From contig NZ_VRYH01000002.1 in the NCBI RefSeq assembly GCF_008079445.1, forward strand, positions 310,001-374,000: DNA of 64,000 bases, read 5' to 3'. A program made the position numbers and the translations under genes. Positions 26,299 through 35,324 of this stretch are shown piece by piece. The notes beneath the pieces are model-generated. The model ran no database searches. It saw only the letters and a program-made list of their open reading frames with translations, and was not told the DNA's origin. Position 1 is the first letter of the stretch; each line of letters opens with the position of its first letter. This DNA is from Aidingimonas lacisalsi. Lineage in GTDB: Bacteria > Pseudomonadota > Gammaproteobacteria > Pseudomonadales > Halomonadaceae.

Positions 26299-27684
26299 AT
26301 GGCAATGCAAAAGACAGTGTCTCCGGTGGACGGTTCGGTCTATGTGGAGCGGGAACTGGCCGATTCGGCAACGATCGATGAGGTGCTGAGGCGGGCGGAA
26401 ACCGCTCAGCATCAGTGGCGTGAGACCACCATCGATGAACGGGCGCGGTTGTGTTCGGCGATGGTCGACGCGTTCGTGGCGCGTCGTGATGTACTGGCCG
26501 AGGAGTTGACCTGGCAGATGGGGCGTCCGATCGGCGCCGGTGGCGGGGAAATCGGCGGGTTCGAAGAGCGGGCGAGAGGGATGATCGCGCTGGCCGACGA
26601 GGCGCTGGCGCCGATCAGGCTTGCTGACAAGCCGGGGTTTACCCGTTACATCACGCGGGAACCCCTGGGGGTATCGCTGATCGTCGCGCCCTGGAATTTC
26701 CCGTTCATGACCGCGGTCAATGCCATCGTGCCGGCGATCATGGCAGGCAATACCGTGGTTCTGAAACATTCCGCCCAGACGCCGCTATGCGCTGAGCGCA
26801 TCCAGCAGGCCTTTGACGATGCCGGGCTTCCCGATGGTGTCTTCCAGCATCTCCACATGTCGCATGAAGCGACCGAAGCCGTGATCCGCGATCCCCGTAT
26901 CGCGCATGTTTCCTTCACCGGTTCGGTGGCGGGTGGCGCGATGGTCGAGCGGAATTCGGCGGGACGTTTCATCGCGACGGGACTGGAACTGGGCGGCAAG
27001 GACCCCGCCTATATCCGTGCCGATGTGGACCTCGATGATGCCGTTCCCGGCGTCATGGACGGCGCTTTTTTCAATTCCGGACAGAGTTGCTGTGGCATCG
27101 AGCGTATCTACGTCCATCGTGACATTTTCGACGTTTTCGTTGAACGAGCGGTTGCCTGGGTCAAGCAACTCGAGCTGGGATCTCCCACGGATCCCGACAC
27201 GACCCTGGGGCCACTGGTCAAACCGGCGGCCGCCGATTTCGTGAGGGGGCAGGTAGAGGGAGCCGTGGCAGCCGGAGCACGGGCCTGGATCGATCCGGGG
27301 GATTACCCCTTGTCCGTCCCCGGCAGCGCCTATCTGGCGCCGCAGGTGTTGACGGGAGTCGATCATTCCATGCGGGTGATGACCGAAGAGAGCTTCGGGC
27401 CCGTTGTCGGGATCATGGCGGTCGACTCGGATGATGCGGCCGTGCAACACATGAACGACAGCGTCTTCGGCCTGACGGCGGCCATTTTCACCCGTGACAT
27501 TGAGGTCGGGGAGGCGTTGGCGAAACGGCTCGAGGCCGGCACCGTTTTCACCAACCGGTGTGACTATCTCGATCCCGAGCTGGCGTGGACTGGCGTCAAG
27601 CACTCGGGACGCGGCTGTTCGTTGTCACGGATCGGCTATGAAACCCTGACCCGGCCCAAATCATTTCATTTGAAGCATGCCTGA
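26299..27684 (+). CDS. NAD(P)-dependent aldehyde dehydrogenase
   Basis: 461 residues of the ALDH superfamily. The Rossmann part has PWNFPFMTAVNAIVPAIMAG in pieces and FTGSVAGG. The catalytic Glu is in LELGGKDP and the nucleophilic Cys in NSGQSCCGIERIYV. ESFGPVVG and the C-terminal SGRGCSLSRIGYETLTRPKS complete the fold. It resembles succinate-semialdehyde-type enzymes. In this cluster it would oxidise a gamma-glutamyl-amino aldehyde to the acid. AGAGAGG precedes ATG 26299. Open sequence upstream back to 25813 is a frame over the ligase gene plus the repeat and is not coding. Confidence 0.92.
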   Translation: MAMQKTVSPVDGSVYVERELADSATIDEVLRRAETAQHQWRETTIDERARLCSAMVDAFVARRDVLAEELTWQMGRPIGAGGGEIGGFEERARGMIALADEALAPIRLADKPGFTRYITREPLGVSLIVAPWNFPFMTAVNAIVPAIMAGNTVVLKHSAQTPLCAERIQQAFDDAGLPDGVFQHLHMSHEATEAVIRDPRIAHVSFTGSVAGGAMVERNSAGRFIATGLELGGKDPAYIRADVDLDDAVPGVMDGAFFNSGQSCCGIERIYVHRDIFDVFVERAVAWVKQLELGSPTDPDTTLGPLVKPAAADFVRGQVEGAVAAGARAWIDPGDYPLSVPGSAYLAPQVLTGVDHSMRVMTEESFGPVVGIMAVDSDDAAVQHMNDSVFGLTAAIFTRDIEVGEALAKRLEAGTVFTNRCDYLDPELAWTGVKHSGRGCSLSRIGYETLTRPKSFHLKHA

Positions 27685-27731
27685 AGCCGTAAGCCGTGAG
27701 CTTCCGGCTCTGACACGACAGAGAGGTCATC

Positions 27732-28916
27732 ATGAGCCACAACGATTTGACGCAATTCACCATGGCCTGGAACTACCCGGCGCCCATCATGACCGGCGTG
27801 GGGCGTATCCGCGAGCTACCCGGCGTGTGTCGCTCGCTGGGCATGGATGCTCCATTGCTCGTCACGGATCCCGGTGTGGCGGCGCTGCCGATCGTTCAGT
27901 CCTGTGTCTCCGCATGCCGCGAGTCTGGTTTGAACCTGGGGGTGTTCAGCGACATCAAGGGCAACCCCACGGGCCGGAATGTCGCCGCCGGTGTAGCGAC
28001 GTATCGTGAGGGCAACCACGATGGTGTCATCGCCTTCGGCGGTGGCTCGGGGCTGGATGCTGCCAAGGCCGTCGCGTTGATGGCGCGTCAGCGTGATGAT
28101 CTGTCGCTGTGGTCGATGGAAGATGTCGGAGACAACTGGAAGCAGGCCGACGGTGATGCCATTCCTCCCATCGTAGCGGTGCCCACGACGGCCGGCACCG
28201 GATCGGAAGTCGGGCGGGCGTCAGTCATCACCGACGAGGAAGCGCATGTCAAACGCATCATTTTCCATCCTGGCATGGTGCCGGCGTCCGTGATCCTTGA
28301 TCCTGAACTGACACAGGGGATGCCTGCGTGGCTGACGGCGGCTACCGGCATGGATGCGTTGTCTCACTGTCTGGAAGCCTGGTGTTCGCCGATGTATCAC
28401 CCCATGGCTGAAGGCATTGCCGTCGAGGGTATTCGTCGCGTACGCGACTTCCTGCCAAAAGCCTACAGCCATGGCGATGACCTGGAAGCACGCATGCACA
28501 TGCTGGTGGCATCGAGCATGGGAGCGACCGCTTTCCAACGAGGCTTGGGCGGCATGCATGCGTTGGCACACCCGTTAGGCGCTTTGTATGACGCCCATCA
28601 TGGCACGCTCAACGCTATCCTGATGCCCTATGTACTGCGTGCCAATGAGCGTGTCATCGGGGAGCCCATGGTGAGATTGGGACGTTATCTGGATCTCCGC
28701 CAGCCAGGGGTCGGTGCGGTGATCGACTGGGTGCTCGATCTGCGTGAACGCCTGTCCATTCCCCATACACTGGCCGATATCAGCATCGATACGCATCAGG
28801 CGGAGACGGTGGGGCGTATGGCGGTTGCCGATCCCTCATCCAATACCAATCCGATCCCGTTCGATGAAGCGCGGTACGCGGATATCTTCGTACGTGCTGT
28901 GGAAGGGCAGCTATAG
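27732..28916 (+). CDS. Iron-containing alcohol dehydrogenase (group III)
   Basis: 394 residues. NAD-binding GGGSGLDAAKAVAL and the PTTAGTGSEV loop are group III hallmarks. Metal ligands are visible as the Asp and His of GMDALSHCLEAW (about 206-217) and the two His of GGMHALAHPLGALYDAHHG (about 275-295). It interconverts an alcohol and its aldehyde. Sitting next to an aldehyde dehydrogenase and a gamma-glutamyl ligase, it most likely handles a hydroxyl-bearing gamma-glutamylated amine. It starts 47 bp after the aldehyde dehydrogenase with AGAGAGG upstream. Confidence 0.93.
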   Translation: MSHNDLTQFTMAWNYPAPIMTGVGRIRELPGVCRSLGMDAPLLVTDPGVAALPIVQSCVSACRESGLNLGVFSDIKGNPTGRNVAAGVATYREGNHDGVIAFGGGSGLDAAKAVALMARQRDDLSLWSMEDVGDNWKQADGDAIPPIVAVPTTAGTGSEVGRASVITDEEAHVKRIIFHPGMVPASVILDPELTQGMPAWLTAATGMDALSHCLEAWCSPMYHPMAEGIAVEGIRRVRDFLPKAYSHGDDLEARMHMLVASSMGATAFQRGLGGMHALAHPLGALYDAHHGTLNAILMPYVLRANERVIGEPMVRLGRYLDLRQPGVGAVIDWVLDLRERLSIPHTLADISIDTHQAETVGRMAVADPSSNTNPIPFDEARYADIFVRAVEGQL

Positions 28917-28983
28917 CTGTTGTTGCGGGTAAGGGCCGTGGCATGAACCGTTGCGGTGCGATATCAACAGAGGAGATTCGCCG

Positions 28984-29703
28984 ATGCGCATAGGGCTTTT
29001 GCAATGCGATGACGTTGCGCCGGAACTGCGCGATGATCATGGCAATTACCCCGACATGTTTGAACGCCTGTTCACATCGGTGGATCCGACGCTGACCTTT
29101 CGGGTATGGCGGTGCCTGGATGGCGAGATTCCCGATGACATTGAGGCGGTGGATGCCTGGCTGACCACCGGTTCCAAGTTTGGCGTCAATGACGGTGATG
29201 TCTGGATCGATACGCTCTGCGGGTTCGTGCGTCAGCTTTGGCAAGCCGGGAAACCACTGGTCGGCATCTGTTTTGGGCATCAGTTGATTGCCAAGGCCCT
29301 GGGTGGCGACGTCATCCAGAGCCCTAAAGGCTGGGGAGTCGGTATGTCCTTCAATCGGGTGCTGGAACGTGCCGACTGGATGGATCCCTGGCAGGAAGGG
29401 CTCGACCTGGTCGTGAGCCACCAGGATCAGATCATCACGTTACCGCCACATGCCAAAGTGCTGGCGGAAAGTGATTTCTGTCCATTCTATGTGATGCAGG
29501 TCGGGGAACATTTCCTGGGGGTGCAAGGGCACCCGGAATTCGCCAAACCCTACTCTGCAGACTTGATGGCATTGCGCAAGCATCTCGTGGGAGCCAACCG
29601 CGTTCGGGAAGGGTTGGCGTCGCTGCATGCGCCGGTCGACGATCAATTGATGGTACGCTGGATTCTTAATTTCATGCGTCAGGCAGTGCAAGGGCGCGAG
29701 TGA
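28984..29703 (+). CDS. Class I glutamine amidotransferase-like hydrolase
   Basis: 239 residues, a free-standing class I GATase domain. The nucleophile Cys lies in GICFGHQLIAKALGG, and the His-Glu pair in GVQGHPEF. SHQDQIITLPP is typical of the stand-alone GuaA-like group. In the Puu pathway a different class I hydrolase, PuuD, removes the gamma-glutamyl group. This gene is well placed for the same step here, though its fold subgroup differs from PuuD (inference). ATG 28984 follows AGAGGAG; ATG 28951 upstream lacks a good site. Confidence 0.88.
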   Translation: MRIGLLQCDDVAPELRDDHGNYPDMFERLFTSVDPTLTFRVWRCLDGEIPDDIEAVDAWLTTGSKFGVNDGDVWIDTLCGFVRQLWQAGKPLVGICFGHQLIAKALGGDVIQSPKGWGVGMSFNRVLERADWMDPWQEGLDLVVSHQDQIITLPPHAKVLAESDFCPFYVMQVGEHFLGVQGHPEFAKPYSADLMALRKHLVGANRVREGLASLHAPVDDQLMVRWILNFMRQAVQGRE

Positions 29704-29712
29704 TGGGGAAGG

Positions 29713-29743
29713 GCCGGCCCTGGCCCGATGTCGCAGGGCCGGC
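29713..29743. terminator. Bidirectional hairpin between convergent genes
   Basis: A perfect 10-bp stem, GCCGGCCCTG (29713-29722) with CAGGGCCGGC (29734-29743), has an 11-base loop in the 48-bp gap between the convergent amidotransferase and binding-protein genes. Neither side has a clear T run, but position and strength suggest a shared terminator. Confidence 0.6.
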
Positions 29744-29751
29744 TGCGCGTA

Positions 29752-30525
29752 TTACATCGAGAAATACTTGTCGTAGATCTCGTCGTAAGTGCCATTGTCA
29801 CGAAGGGTTTCGAGCGCTTCGTTGAACCGTTCTGCCAGGGCTTCGTCACGCTTGCGGAAGGCGATTCCGAATCCGTCGCCGAAGTATTCCTTGGGTTCGG
29901 TAATCATATTACCGATGACCTGGTAGTCATACTCCTCGTTGTCGATCAGCGTGGCCTTGCCGACCGGAAAGTCGAGGAAGGCGATATCCGCCCGCTGGGA
30001 CTCCATATCGAGGACCAGATCCTCGGCAGTATCATAGCGGTTGATGTCAGCAACGTCGCCATACATGTCAGTGGCGTAATTATCCTGCAATGTGCCGCGC
30101 TGAACCCCGATCGTGAAGCCATCCAGGCCCTCCTCGGAGACATCGTCGATCTCGGAGTCGGTGGGGATGAACCAGGCCGAGGGCGGCGTGATGTACGGAT
30201 CGGAGAACAGTACCTGCTCGCGACGATCATCGTTGATGGTCATCGACGACATGATGGCGTCGTACTTGCGAGACTGCAGTCCGGGGATGATGCCATCCCA
30301 GCCCTGTACGACCCACTCGCATTCGATGCCGATTTCCTCGCACAATGCGTTGCCCAACTCGATGTCGAAACCGGTCAGGTTGCCATCGGCATCACGATAC
30401 TCCATCGGTTCATAGGGCACATCGACGCCGAAGCGCACGGTTTCGTCGTCCTGGGCTTGAACCGAGGCGCTGGCCGTCATGGCAAAGGCCGCCCCCATCA
30501 TGGTGAGTGTCAACAGTCTATTCAT
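29752..30525 (-). CDS. Amino-acid ABC transporter binding protein (LAO/HisJ type)
   Basis: 257 residues with a signal peptide ending SVQAQ. The SBP family 3 pattern is clear: RFGVDVPYEPMEYRDADGNL in pieces, GFDIELGNALCEEIG, WDGIIPGLQSRKYDAIMSSM in pieces, and a Cys pair (C62, C69 in LCEEIGIEC) as in LAO/HisJ. YITPPSAWF and the Asp-rich pocket suit basic amino acids. It is the last gene of the unit and is preceded by a 155-bp gap, so it may be expressed more highly from its own promoter. Confidence 0.9.
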   Translation of the reverse strand: MNRLLTLTMMGAAFAMTASASVQAQDDETVRFGVDVPYEPMEYRDADGNLTGFDIELGNALCEEIGIECEWVVQGWDGIIPGLQSRKYDAIMSSMTINDDRREQVLFSDPYITPPSAWFIPTDSEIDDVSEEGLDGFTIGVQRGTLQDNYATDMYGDVADINRYDTAEDLVLDMESQRADIAFLDFPVGKATLIDNEEYDYQVIGNMITEPKEYFGDGFGIAFRKRDEALAERFNEALETLRDNGTYDEIYDKYFSM

Positions 30526-30680
30526 GGATTGAGTCCCCTAGGTTGTTGTTCGGAAGCTGACGAACAGCTCCCATGTAGCGATATCGACCTGACCAAGTTA
30601 TCGCACCCTGGCCTGAGTCGGAAGAGGGAAACAGGATCCGGTGGGACCATGTTTCCAACGCTCGTTTGACGGCTATCCCA

Positions 30681-31412
30681 TTACTGTTCCAATGGCTTCA
30701 AGTGGGCAAGTAATCGCTTCTCCAGGTACCGGAAGAGGTAGAGGATGGCGAAGGTCAGACAGAGATAGATGGCCGCCACGAAAAGGAAGGCATCAAAGGG
30801 TGCGTAATAGCGTGCATAGATGAAACGTGCCGCTCCGGTCAGGTCCATGATGGTCACGACACTGGCAATGGCGCTGGCATGCAGCATGAAAATGACCTCA
30901 TTGCCATAGGCTGGTAAGGCACGCCGAAATGCACTCGGTAGGATGATGCGCCGCATCATCAAGCGGCGCGACATGCCATAGGCCCGCGCCGCTTCGATTT
31001 CGCCTCGTGGGGTGGCCTTGATCGCGCCGCGGAAAATTTCCGTCGTATAGGCGGCCGTATTGAGCGTAAAAGCGATCAGTGCTGGAACGAAAGGTTCTTC
31101 GAGCAAGACCCACAGCCAGGTTTCCTGGATGCCATCAAAGAATACGACACCGTAATAGATCAGGTAGAGCTGAATCAGTAGTGGCGTGCCGCGAAAGACA
31201 TAGGTGTATAGGAAGATCGGAGTTCGAATCCACCGGCGTTGTGAGCTGCGGCCGATCGCTAGTGGCACAGCGAGTACCAGGCCGATGATCAACGACAGGA
31301 ACACCAGCTGTACGGTGGTGACCAGCCCGCTGCCATAATAGCCCAGCGTCTGAGCAGTGAAGATCGTATTGTCGGCCAGTAACTCGGTAAACCATTCGCT
31401 GAGTGCTTGCAT
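30681..31412 (-). CDS. Amino-acid ABC transporter permease (HisM-like)
   Basis: 243 residues with about five membrane segments. The coupling loop EIEAARAYGMSRRLMMRRIILP in pieces and the N-terminal GLVTTVQLVFLSLIIGL match HisM/ArtM. ATG 31412 shares one base with the stop of the upstream permease (TGATG), so the two are translationally coupled. It forms the membrane channel with the HisQ-like partner. Confidence 0.92.
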   Translation of the reverse strand: MQALSEWFTELLADNTIFTAQTLGYYGSGLVTTVQLVFLSLIIGLVLAVPLAIGRSSQRRWIRTPIFLYTYVFRGTPLLIQLYLIYYGVVFFDGIQETWLWVLLEEPFVPALIAFTLNTAAYTTEIFRGAIKATPRGEIEAARAYGMSRRLMMRRIILPSAFRRALPAYGNEVIFMLHASAIASVVTIMDLTGAARFIYARYYAPFDAFLFVAAIYLCLTFAILYLFRYLEKRLLAHLKPLEQ

Positions 31413-32116
31413 CAATCCGCCTCCCCGAAGCCGACGCTATAGCGCTTCTGCAGCCGTGCAAAACCCCATTCCGATACGCTGGCGATGGCAAGGTAGACGG
31501 CGCCGACAAGTAGCATGAAAGTGAAGGGTTCACGCGTGGATTTCGACGCTTCGGACGCGATGCGGACCATATCCGACAGCCCAATCACCGAGACCAGCGC
31601 CGTGGTCTTGAGCAGGACCATCCAGTTGTTGGAGAGCCCCGGCAACGCATGGCGCATCATCTGCGGAAATCGGACCCGTTTGAAGACCAGCCAGTGATTC
31701 ATGCCGTAGGCGCGGGCTGCCTCTATCTGACCATATTCGACAGCGAGGAATGCGCCACGAAAGGTTTCTCCCATGTAGGCTCCGAAAATCAAGCCAATCG
31801 TCAACACGCCGGCAACGAATTCATTGATATTGATGAAGATATCGATGTCGAACTGGTAATAGAGCCAATCGGTGATGACGTTGACTCCCATTTGGCCACC
31901 GAAAAACAGCAAGAGCATCAACACCAAGTCGGGAATGCCGCGAATGACCGTGGTGTAGAGTGTCCCCAACCGGTGCAGGAACCAACTGCGGGACATTTTG
32001 GCGCTGGCGGTGAGCAACCCCAGGATGACGGATAGCACCAGCGATAGCACCGCCACTTCCACCGTAACGAGCGCCCCCTCTGCCAAACGAGGGCCATAGC
32101 CGTGTAGGTCGATCAT
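31412..32116 (-). CDS. Amino-acid ABC transporter permease (HisQ-like)
   Basis: 234 residues. LAEGALVTVEVAVLSLVLSV in pieces, RGIPDLVLMLLLFFGG and the coupling loop QIEAARAYGMNHWLVFKRVRFP in pieces are HisQ/ArtQ marks. It is 12 bp behind the ATPase gene and overlaps the second permease gene. A long loop (ITDWLYYQFDIDIFININEF in pieces) separates early membrane segments, as in HisQ relatives. Confidence 0.92.
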   Translation of the reverse strand: MIDLHGYGPRLAEGALVTVEVAVLSLVLSVILGLLTASAKMSRSWFLHRLGTLYTTVIRGIPDLVLMLLLFFGGQMGVNVITDWLYYQFDIDIFININEFVAGVLTIGLIFGAYMGETFRGAFLAVEYGQIEAARAYGMNHWLVFKRVRFPQMMRHALPGLSNNWMVLLKTTALVSVIGLSDMVRIASEASKSTREPFTFMLLVGAVYLAIASVSEWGFARLQKRYSVGFGEAD

Positions 32117-32128
32117 CTCAGGAGCCTC

Positions 32129-32899
32129 TCAGTGCTTGGGTGCCAGGAACTGTTTCAAGCGCTCGGAGCGGGGGGTGTCGAGCACCTCGGCGGGCGGCCC
32201 GGCTTCCTCGACAATGCCTTGGTGCAGATAAAGCACCTGGGTCGACACATCACGGGCAAAGGCCATCTCATGCGTGACGACGATCATGGTACGTCCTTCA
32301 TCAGCAAGGTCGCGCATGACCTTGAGCACATCACCGACCAATTCGGGATCAAGGGCCGATGTAGGTTCGTCGAACAGCATGACTTCCGGGTCCATGGCAA
32401 GCGCGCGGGCAATGGCTCCACGTTGCTGTTGGCCGCCCGACATTTGTGCAGGATAGTAGTCGGCTCGGTCAGCGAGGCCGACCCTTTCGAGCAGGGCGCG
32501 GGCATGCTCGATGGCTTCCTTTTTGGATTTGCCGAGTACATGTACCGGCGCCTCGATGACGTTCTCCAGCAATGTCATGTGTGCCCAGAGGTTGAAGCTC
32601 TGAAAGACCATCGATAGCTTGGCTCGCATGCGTACGACCTGATTCCAGTCGGCGGGTTCGCGGCCATGCCTGGTCTGCTTGAACTGGATTTCCTCGCCGT
32701 GAACGAGTAACTCACCTTCGTTGGGTTGCTCCAAGAGGTTCATGCAACGCAGGAAGGTACTCTTGCCTGAACCTGACGCGCCTATCAGCGTGATGACATC
32801 ACCCTTGTGGGCTTGCAGCGAAAGGCCTTTCAACACTTCGGTCTCACCAAAGCGCTTCGTGATATTACGAACTTCGAGCGGCAAAGGGGTAGCGGCCAT
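32129..32899 (-). CDS. Amino-acid ABC transporter ATPase (HisP-like)
   Basis: 256 residues. Walker A GASGSGKSTFLRC near residue 38, a HisP-specific insert (FKQTRHGREPADWNQVVRMR in pieces), signature MSGGQQQRGAIARAL, Walker B VMLFDEP and switch His VVTHEM. The insert and MVFQSFNLWAHMTLLENV are characteristic of HisP/ArgP-type ATPases for histidine, lysine, arginine and ornithine. It is the first gene of the importer operon; astE lies upstream on the same strand, which supports arginine or ornithine as substrate. Confidence 0.93.
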   Translation of the reverse strand: MAATPLPLEVRNITKRFGETEVLKGLSLQAHKGDVITLIGASGSGKSTFLRCMNLLEQPNEGELLVHGEEIQFKQTRHGREPADWNQVVRMRAKLSMVFQSFNLWAHMTLLENVIEAPVHVLGKSKKEAIEHARALLERVGLADRADYYPAQMSGGQQQRGAIARALAMDPEVMLFDEPTSALDPELVGDVLKVMRDLADEGRTMIVVTHEMAFARDVSTQVLYLHQGIVEEAGPPAEVLDTPRSERLKQFLAPKH

Positions 32900-33117
32900 A
32901 AATCGGGCTCCGGTACTTGTTTGACCACGGCATCGATGAATGACGACATGGTTGGGAGTCTGCGTGGTAGGCGCGAAAAGGAAGCGATTTTAACAGGCTC
33001 GGTGCCGAATGGCAGAGTCCTCGTTAGCTTCCCGGGCTGCATGATGGTCGTAACAAGTAGGATCGGATTGCATAGAAGTCCTCTGCATTATTGTTGTCAT
33101 GCTGAACGATGATGCTG

Positions 33118-34134
33118 TCATTGTCGCAGGCGGTGTCGTCGTTCCGGGGGTGGTTGTGATGGTACCACCAACAGGGCGGCACGCGCGCCGATCTCGACAT
33201 TGGCATTGGGAAATACGACCGCGAGAGGCTGGTCACCGACGATGAAATCTCCGGTCAACGGGTCATGGGCCAGCTGTTCCCCCGGCGCGAACTCGCTGAA
33301 ATTGGGAATGTCGTCGTCGAAACACAAGCGAAATTCTTCCGAGGCACGCATCAACTCGTGTTCGACTCGAAAGAAGGCCATTCGGGAGGGGGAAGTACCC
33401 GGCGGTTCACGTCCTTCCGCCAATGCATTCAGCAAGCACTGCATGGGACGGAGCGGGATCAGGTCATTGGCGCCGAAGGGAGCGACCCGGCCCAGCTCCA
33501 GCGTAAAGGACTGAGCTTGATGGTAATGCCTGGTGTAGTGAGAAAAGGTCCAGCTATGCTGGTGCTGATGCAACACGGCCTGCAGATCGGCGGCAGCGAA
33601 CCATTGCCATTGGTCATCGCCGGTGACGGCGGTCTCGTCATAAGGTTCGACCACGAATCGGGGATAGCGGCTATCACGAATCGCGGTATGAAGGTCGTAA
33701 TGCAGTTTGGGCAGTCCGCTATGGCGCGAATAGAAAGCGTCAACCGCGTCCATCAGTTGCCGTGCCCGCTCTGTTTCTGCACCGTTAGCCAGGATGTCGC
33801 GCTGGAACAGGCGGTTCAGGTTGGTTTCGAGAAAGCGTTGGCCGGCTTGGATCGCGGGGATATTGCCCAGAATCACCAGTATCGGTGCTCCTAGCCGAAG
33901 CCGTCCGGCTGCGAGTTGTGACATCAATTCGCCCAACAGTTCGATGGGCGCCGTTTCGTTGCCATGGATACCTGCCGAGAAGACGCAGGCTCTGGCATGA
34001 GGCAGTCTCCGGTGCGGCTGTAGTTCCAGTACTCCCGGTCCGAGCAGGCGGTATCGGCCGAAGGGGACGCTGCCTTCCTCGGGCATTGCCGCCGAGCGCT
34101 CATGTAGTGTCAGGTCCAGCCAGTCGATGAGCAT
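33118..34134 (-). CDS. astE: Succinylglutamate desuccinylase
   Basis: 338 residues. It cleaves N-succinylglutamate to succinate and glutamate, the last step of the arginine succinyltransferase pathway. Zinc-site motifs are HGNETAP (His and Glu ligands) and DLHTAIR (His ligand); ELGRVAPFG and the C-terminal barrel follow. ATG 34134 is preceded by GGGAAACC; open frame further upstream to 34332 has no family likeness. The other ast genes are not in the window, but a basic-amino-acid importer follows on the same strand 218 bp downstream. Confidence 0.93.
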   Translation of the reverse strand: MLIDWLDLTLHERSAAMPEEGSVPFGRYRLLGPGVLELQPHRRLPHARACVFSAGIHGNETAPIELLGELMSQLAAGRLRLGAPILVILGNIPAIQAGQRFLETNLNRLFQRDILANGAETERARQLMDAVDAFYSRHSGLPKLHYDLHTAIRDSRYPRFVVEPYDETAVTGDDQWQWFAAADLQAVLHQHQHSWTFSHYTRHYHQAQSFTLELGRVAPFGANDLIPLRPMQCLLNALAEGREPPGTSPSRMAFFRVEHELMRASEEFRLCFDDDIPNFSEFAPGEQLAHDPLTGDFIVGDQPLAVVFPNANVEIGARAALLVVPSQPPPERRHRLRQ

Positions 34135-34435
34135 GTAGGTTTCCCGTCGATCTCCGTGATGGCGATTGTCTTGTTGATTGTGTGTCGACCTTGAGACCGG
34201 GACTACCTTTCCGTGGAGACAGGCTGACAGCAATAGCTCATGTCGGGCTGATGAAAAACGCGGGTGCGATAATGAAAACCTGTGGCCAGCAGCATGGCGA
34301 TGCCATGAACCGATCGACAAAATCGTATGCATTGCTCGAAATCATTCGCTTAACTTGATGGCTCGCTTGATTAGACTGAGTGGGTGTTCATTAGCGGTCT
34401 TTTAACATCGCGCTTGCAGCTAAGGAGAGACATTC
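34135..34435. other. Divergent intergenic region, astE / wrbA
   Basis: 301 bp with no gene I can support. It separates divergent astE and wrbA and must hold both promoters. The last 120 bases before wrbA are AT-richer, and TAAGGAGAGA is a strong ribosome site for wrbA. I see no clear dyad or operator. Confidence 0.5.
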
Positions 34436-35038
34436 ATGACCAAGGTTCTCGTGCTCTACTATTCCATGTATGGCCATGTCGACACGCTGGCACATACCGT
34501 GGCCGAAGGGGCCCGTCAGGTGGCCGGCGTCGACGTCGATATCAAACGCGTGCCGGAGACCATGAATCCCGACGACGTGGCCAAGGCCGGAGGGAAGCAG
34601 GATTACGACACGCCGGAAGCCAGACCGACGGACCTGGCTGATTACGATGCCATCATTTTCGGCAGTCCCACTCGGTTCGGCAACATGGCCGGCCAGATGC
34701 GGACGTTCCTGGATCAGACCGGCGGTCTATGGGCCAGTGGCGCGCTGCGTGGCAAGGTGGCGAGTGTTTTCACGTCGACCGGCACTGGTGGTGGTCAGGA
34801 GACGACCATTACCTCTTTCTGGCTTACTTTGGCGCACCACGGCATGGTGATCGTACCGTTAGGTTATGGCATTGGTGAGCAGTACATCTTCGATCAGGCA
34901 GGCGGTGGCAACCCCTACGGCGCATCTATCATTGCCGGGGGTGACGGCTCGCGCCAACCCGATGAGCGTGAGTTGACGATCGCACGCTTCCAGGGCGAAC
35001 ACGTTGCCGGCATTGCGGCCCGGTTGGCTTCTTCATGA
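34436..35038 (+). CDS. wrbA: NAD(P)H:quinone oxidoreductase WrbA
   Basis: 200 residues, flavodoxin-like. [20 protein letters not shown] in pieces is the FMN phosphate loop. [23 protein letters not shown] in pieces and [12 protein letters not shown] are WrbA-specific. The enzyme reduces quinones by two electrons, protecting against radical formation. It is a single gene with its own terminator downstream. Confidence 0.96.
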   Translation: MTKVLVLYYSMYGHVDTLAHTVAEGARQVAGVDVDIKRVPETMNPDDVAKAGGKQDYDTPEARPTDLADYDAIIFGSPTRFGNMAGQMRTFLDQTGGLWASGALRGKVASVFTSTGTGGGQETTITSFWLTLAHHGMVIVPLGYGIGEQYIFDQAGGGNPYGASIIAGGDGSRQPDERELTIARFQGEHVAGIAARLASS

Positions 35039-35080
35039 TCCTTCCGGTATGACAATGGCACCCTGAGCCGTTACGTCATT

Positions 35081-35111
35081 GGCATCACCCCGAGGTGGGT
35101 GGTGCCTTTTT
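35081..35111 (+). terminator. Intrinsic terminator of wrbA
   Basis: A 10-bp stem with one A.G mismatch, GGCATCACCC (35081-35090) with GGGTGGTGCC (35097-35106), has a 6-base loop and is followed by TTTTT (35107-35111). It lies 43 bases after the wrbA stop. Confidence 0.85.
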
Positions 35112-35324
35112 GTGCCCTCTACCAGAATGATGCTGGCCTTTCCATGCCGGGCCCGACTCCCTCCTGAGGCAAGCAGGCAAATCATACGCTCTCCCACTGG
35201 TTCCGTTGACTGATCTCAGCGTATGTCATCCTGAGTCGCCGAGACCGTCAAGAAAGCGAGATGTCTGCCGATATCCCCTTCCTATATATCGACTTTGGTC
35301 GCATGACGTAAGGGGTGATGATTG

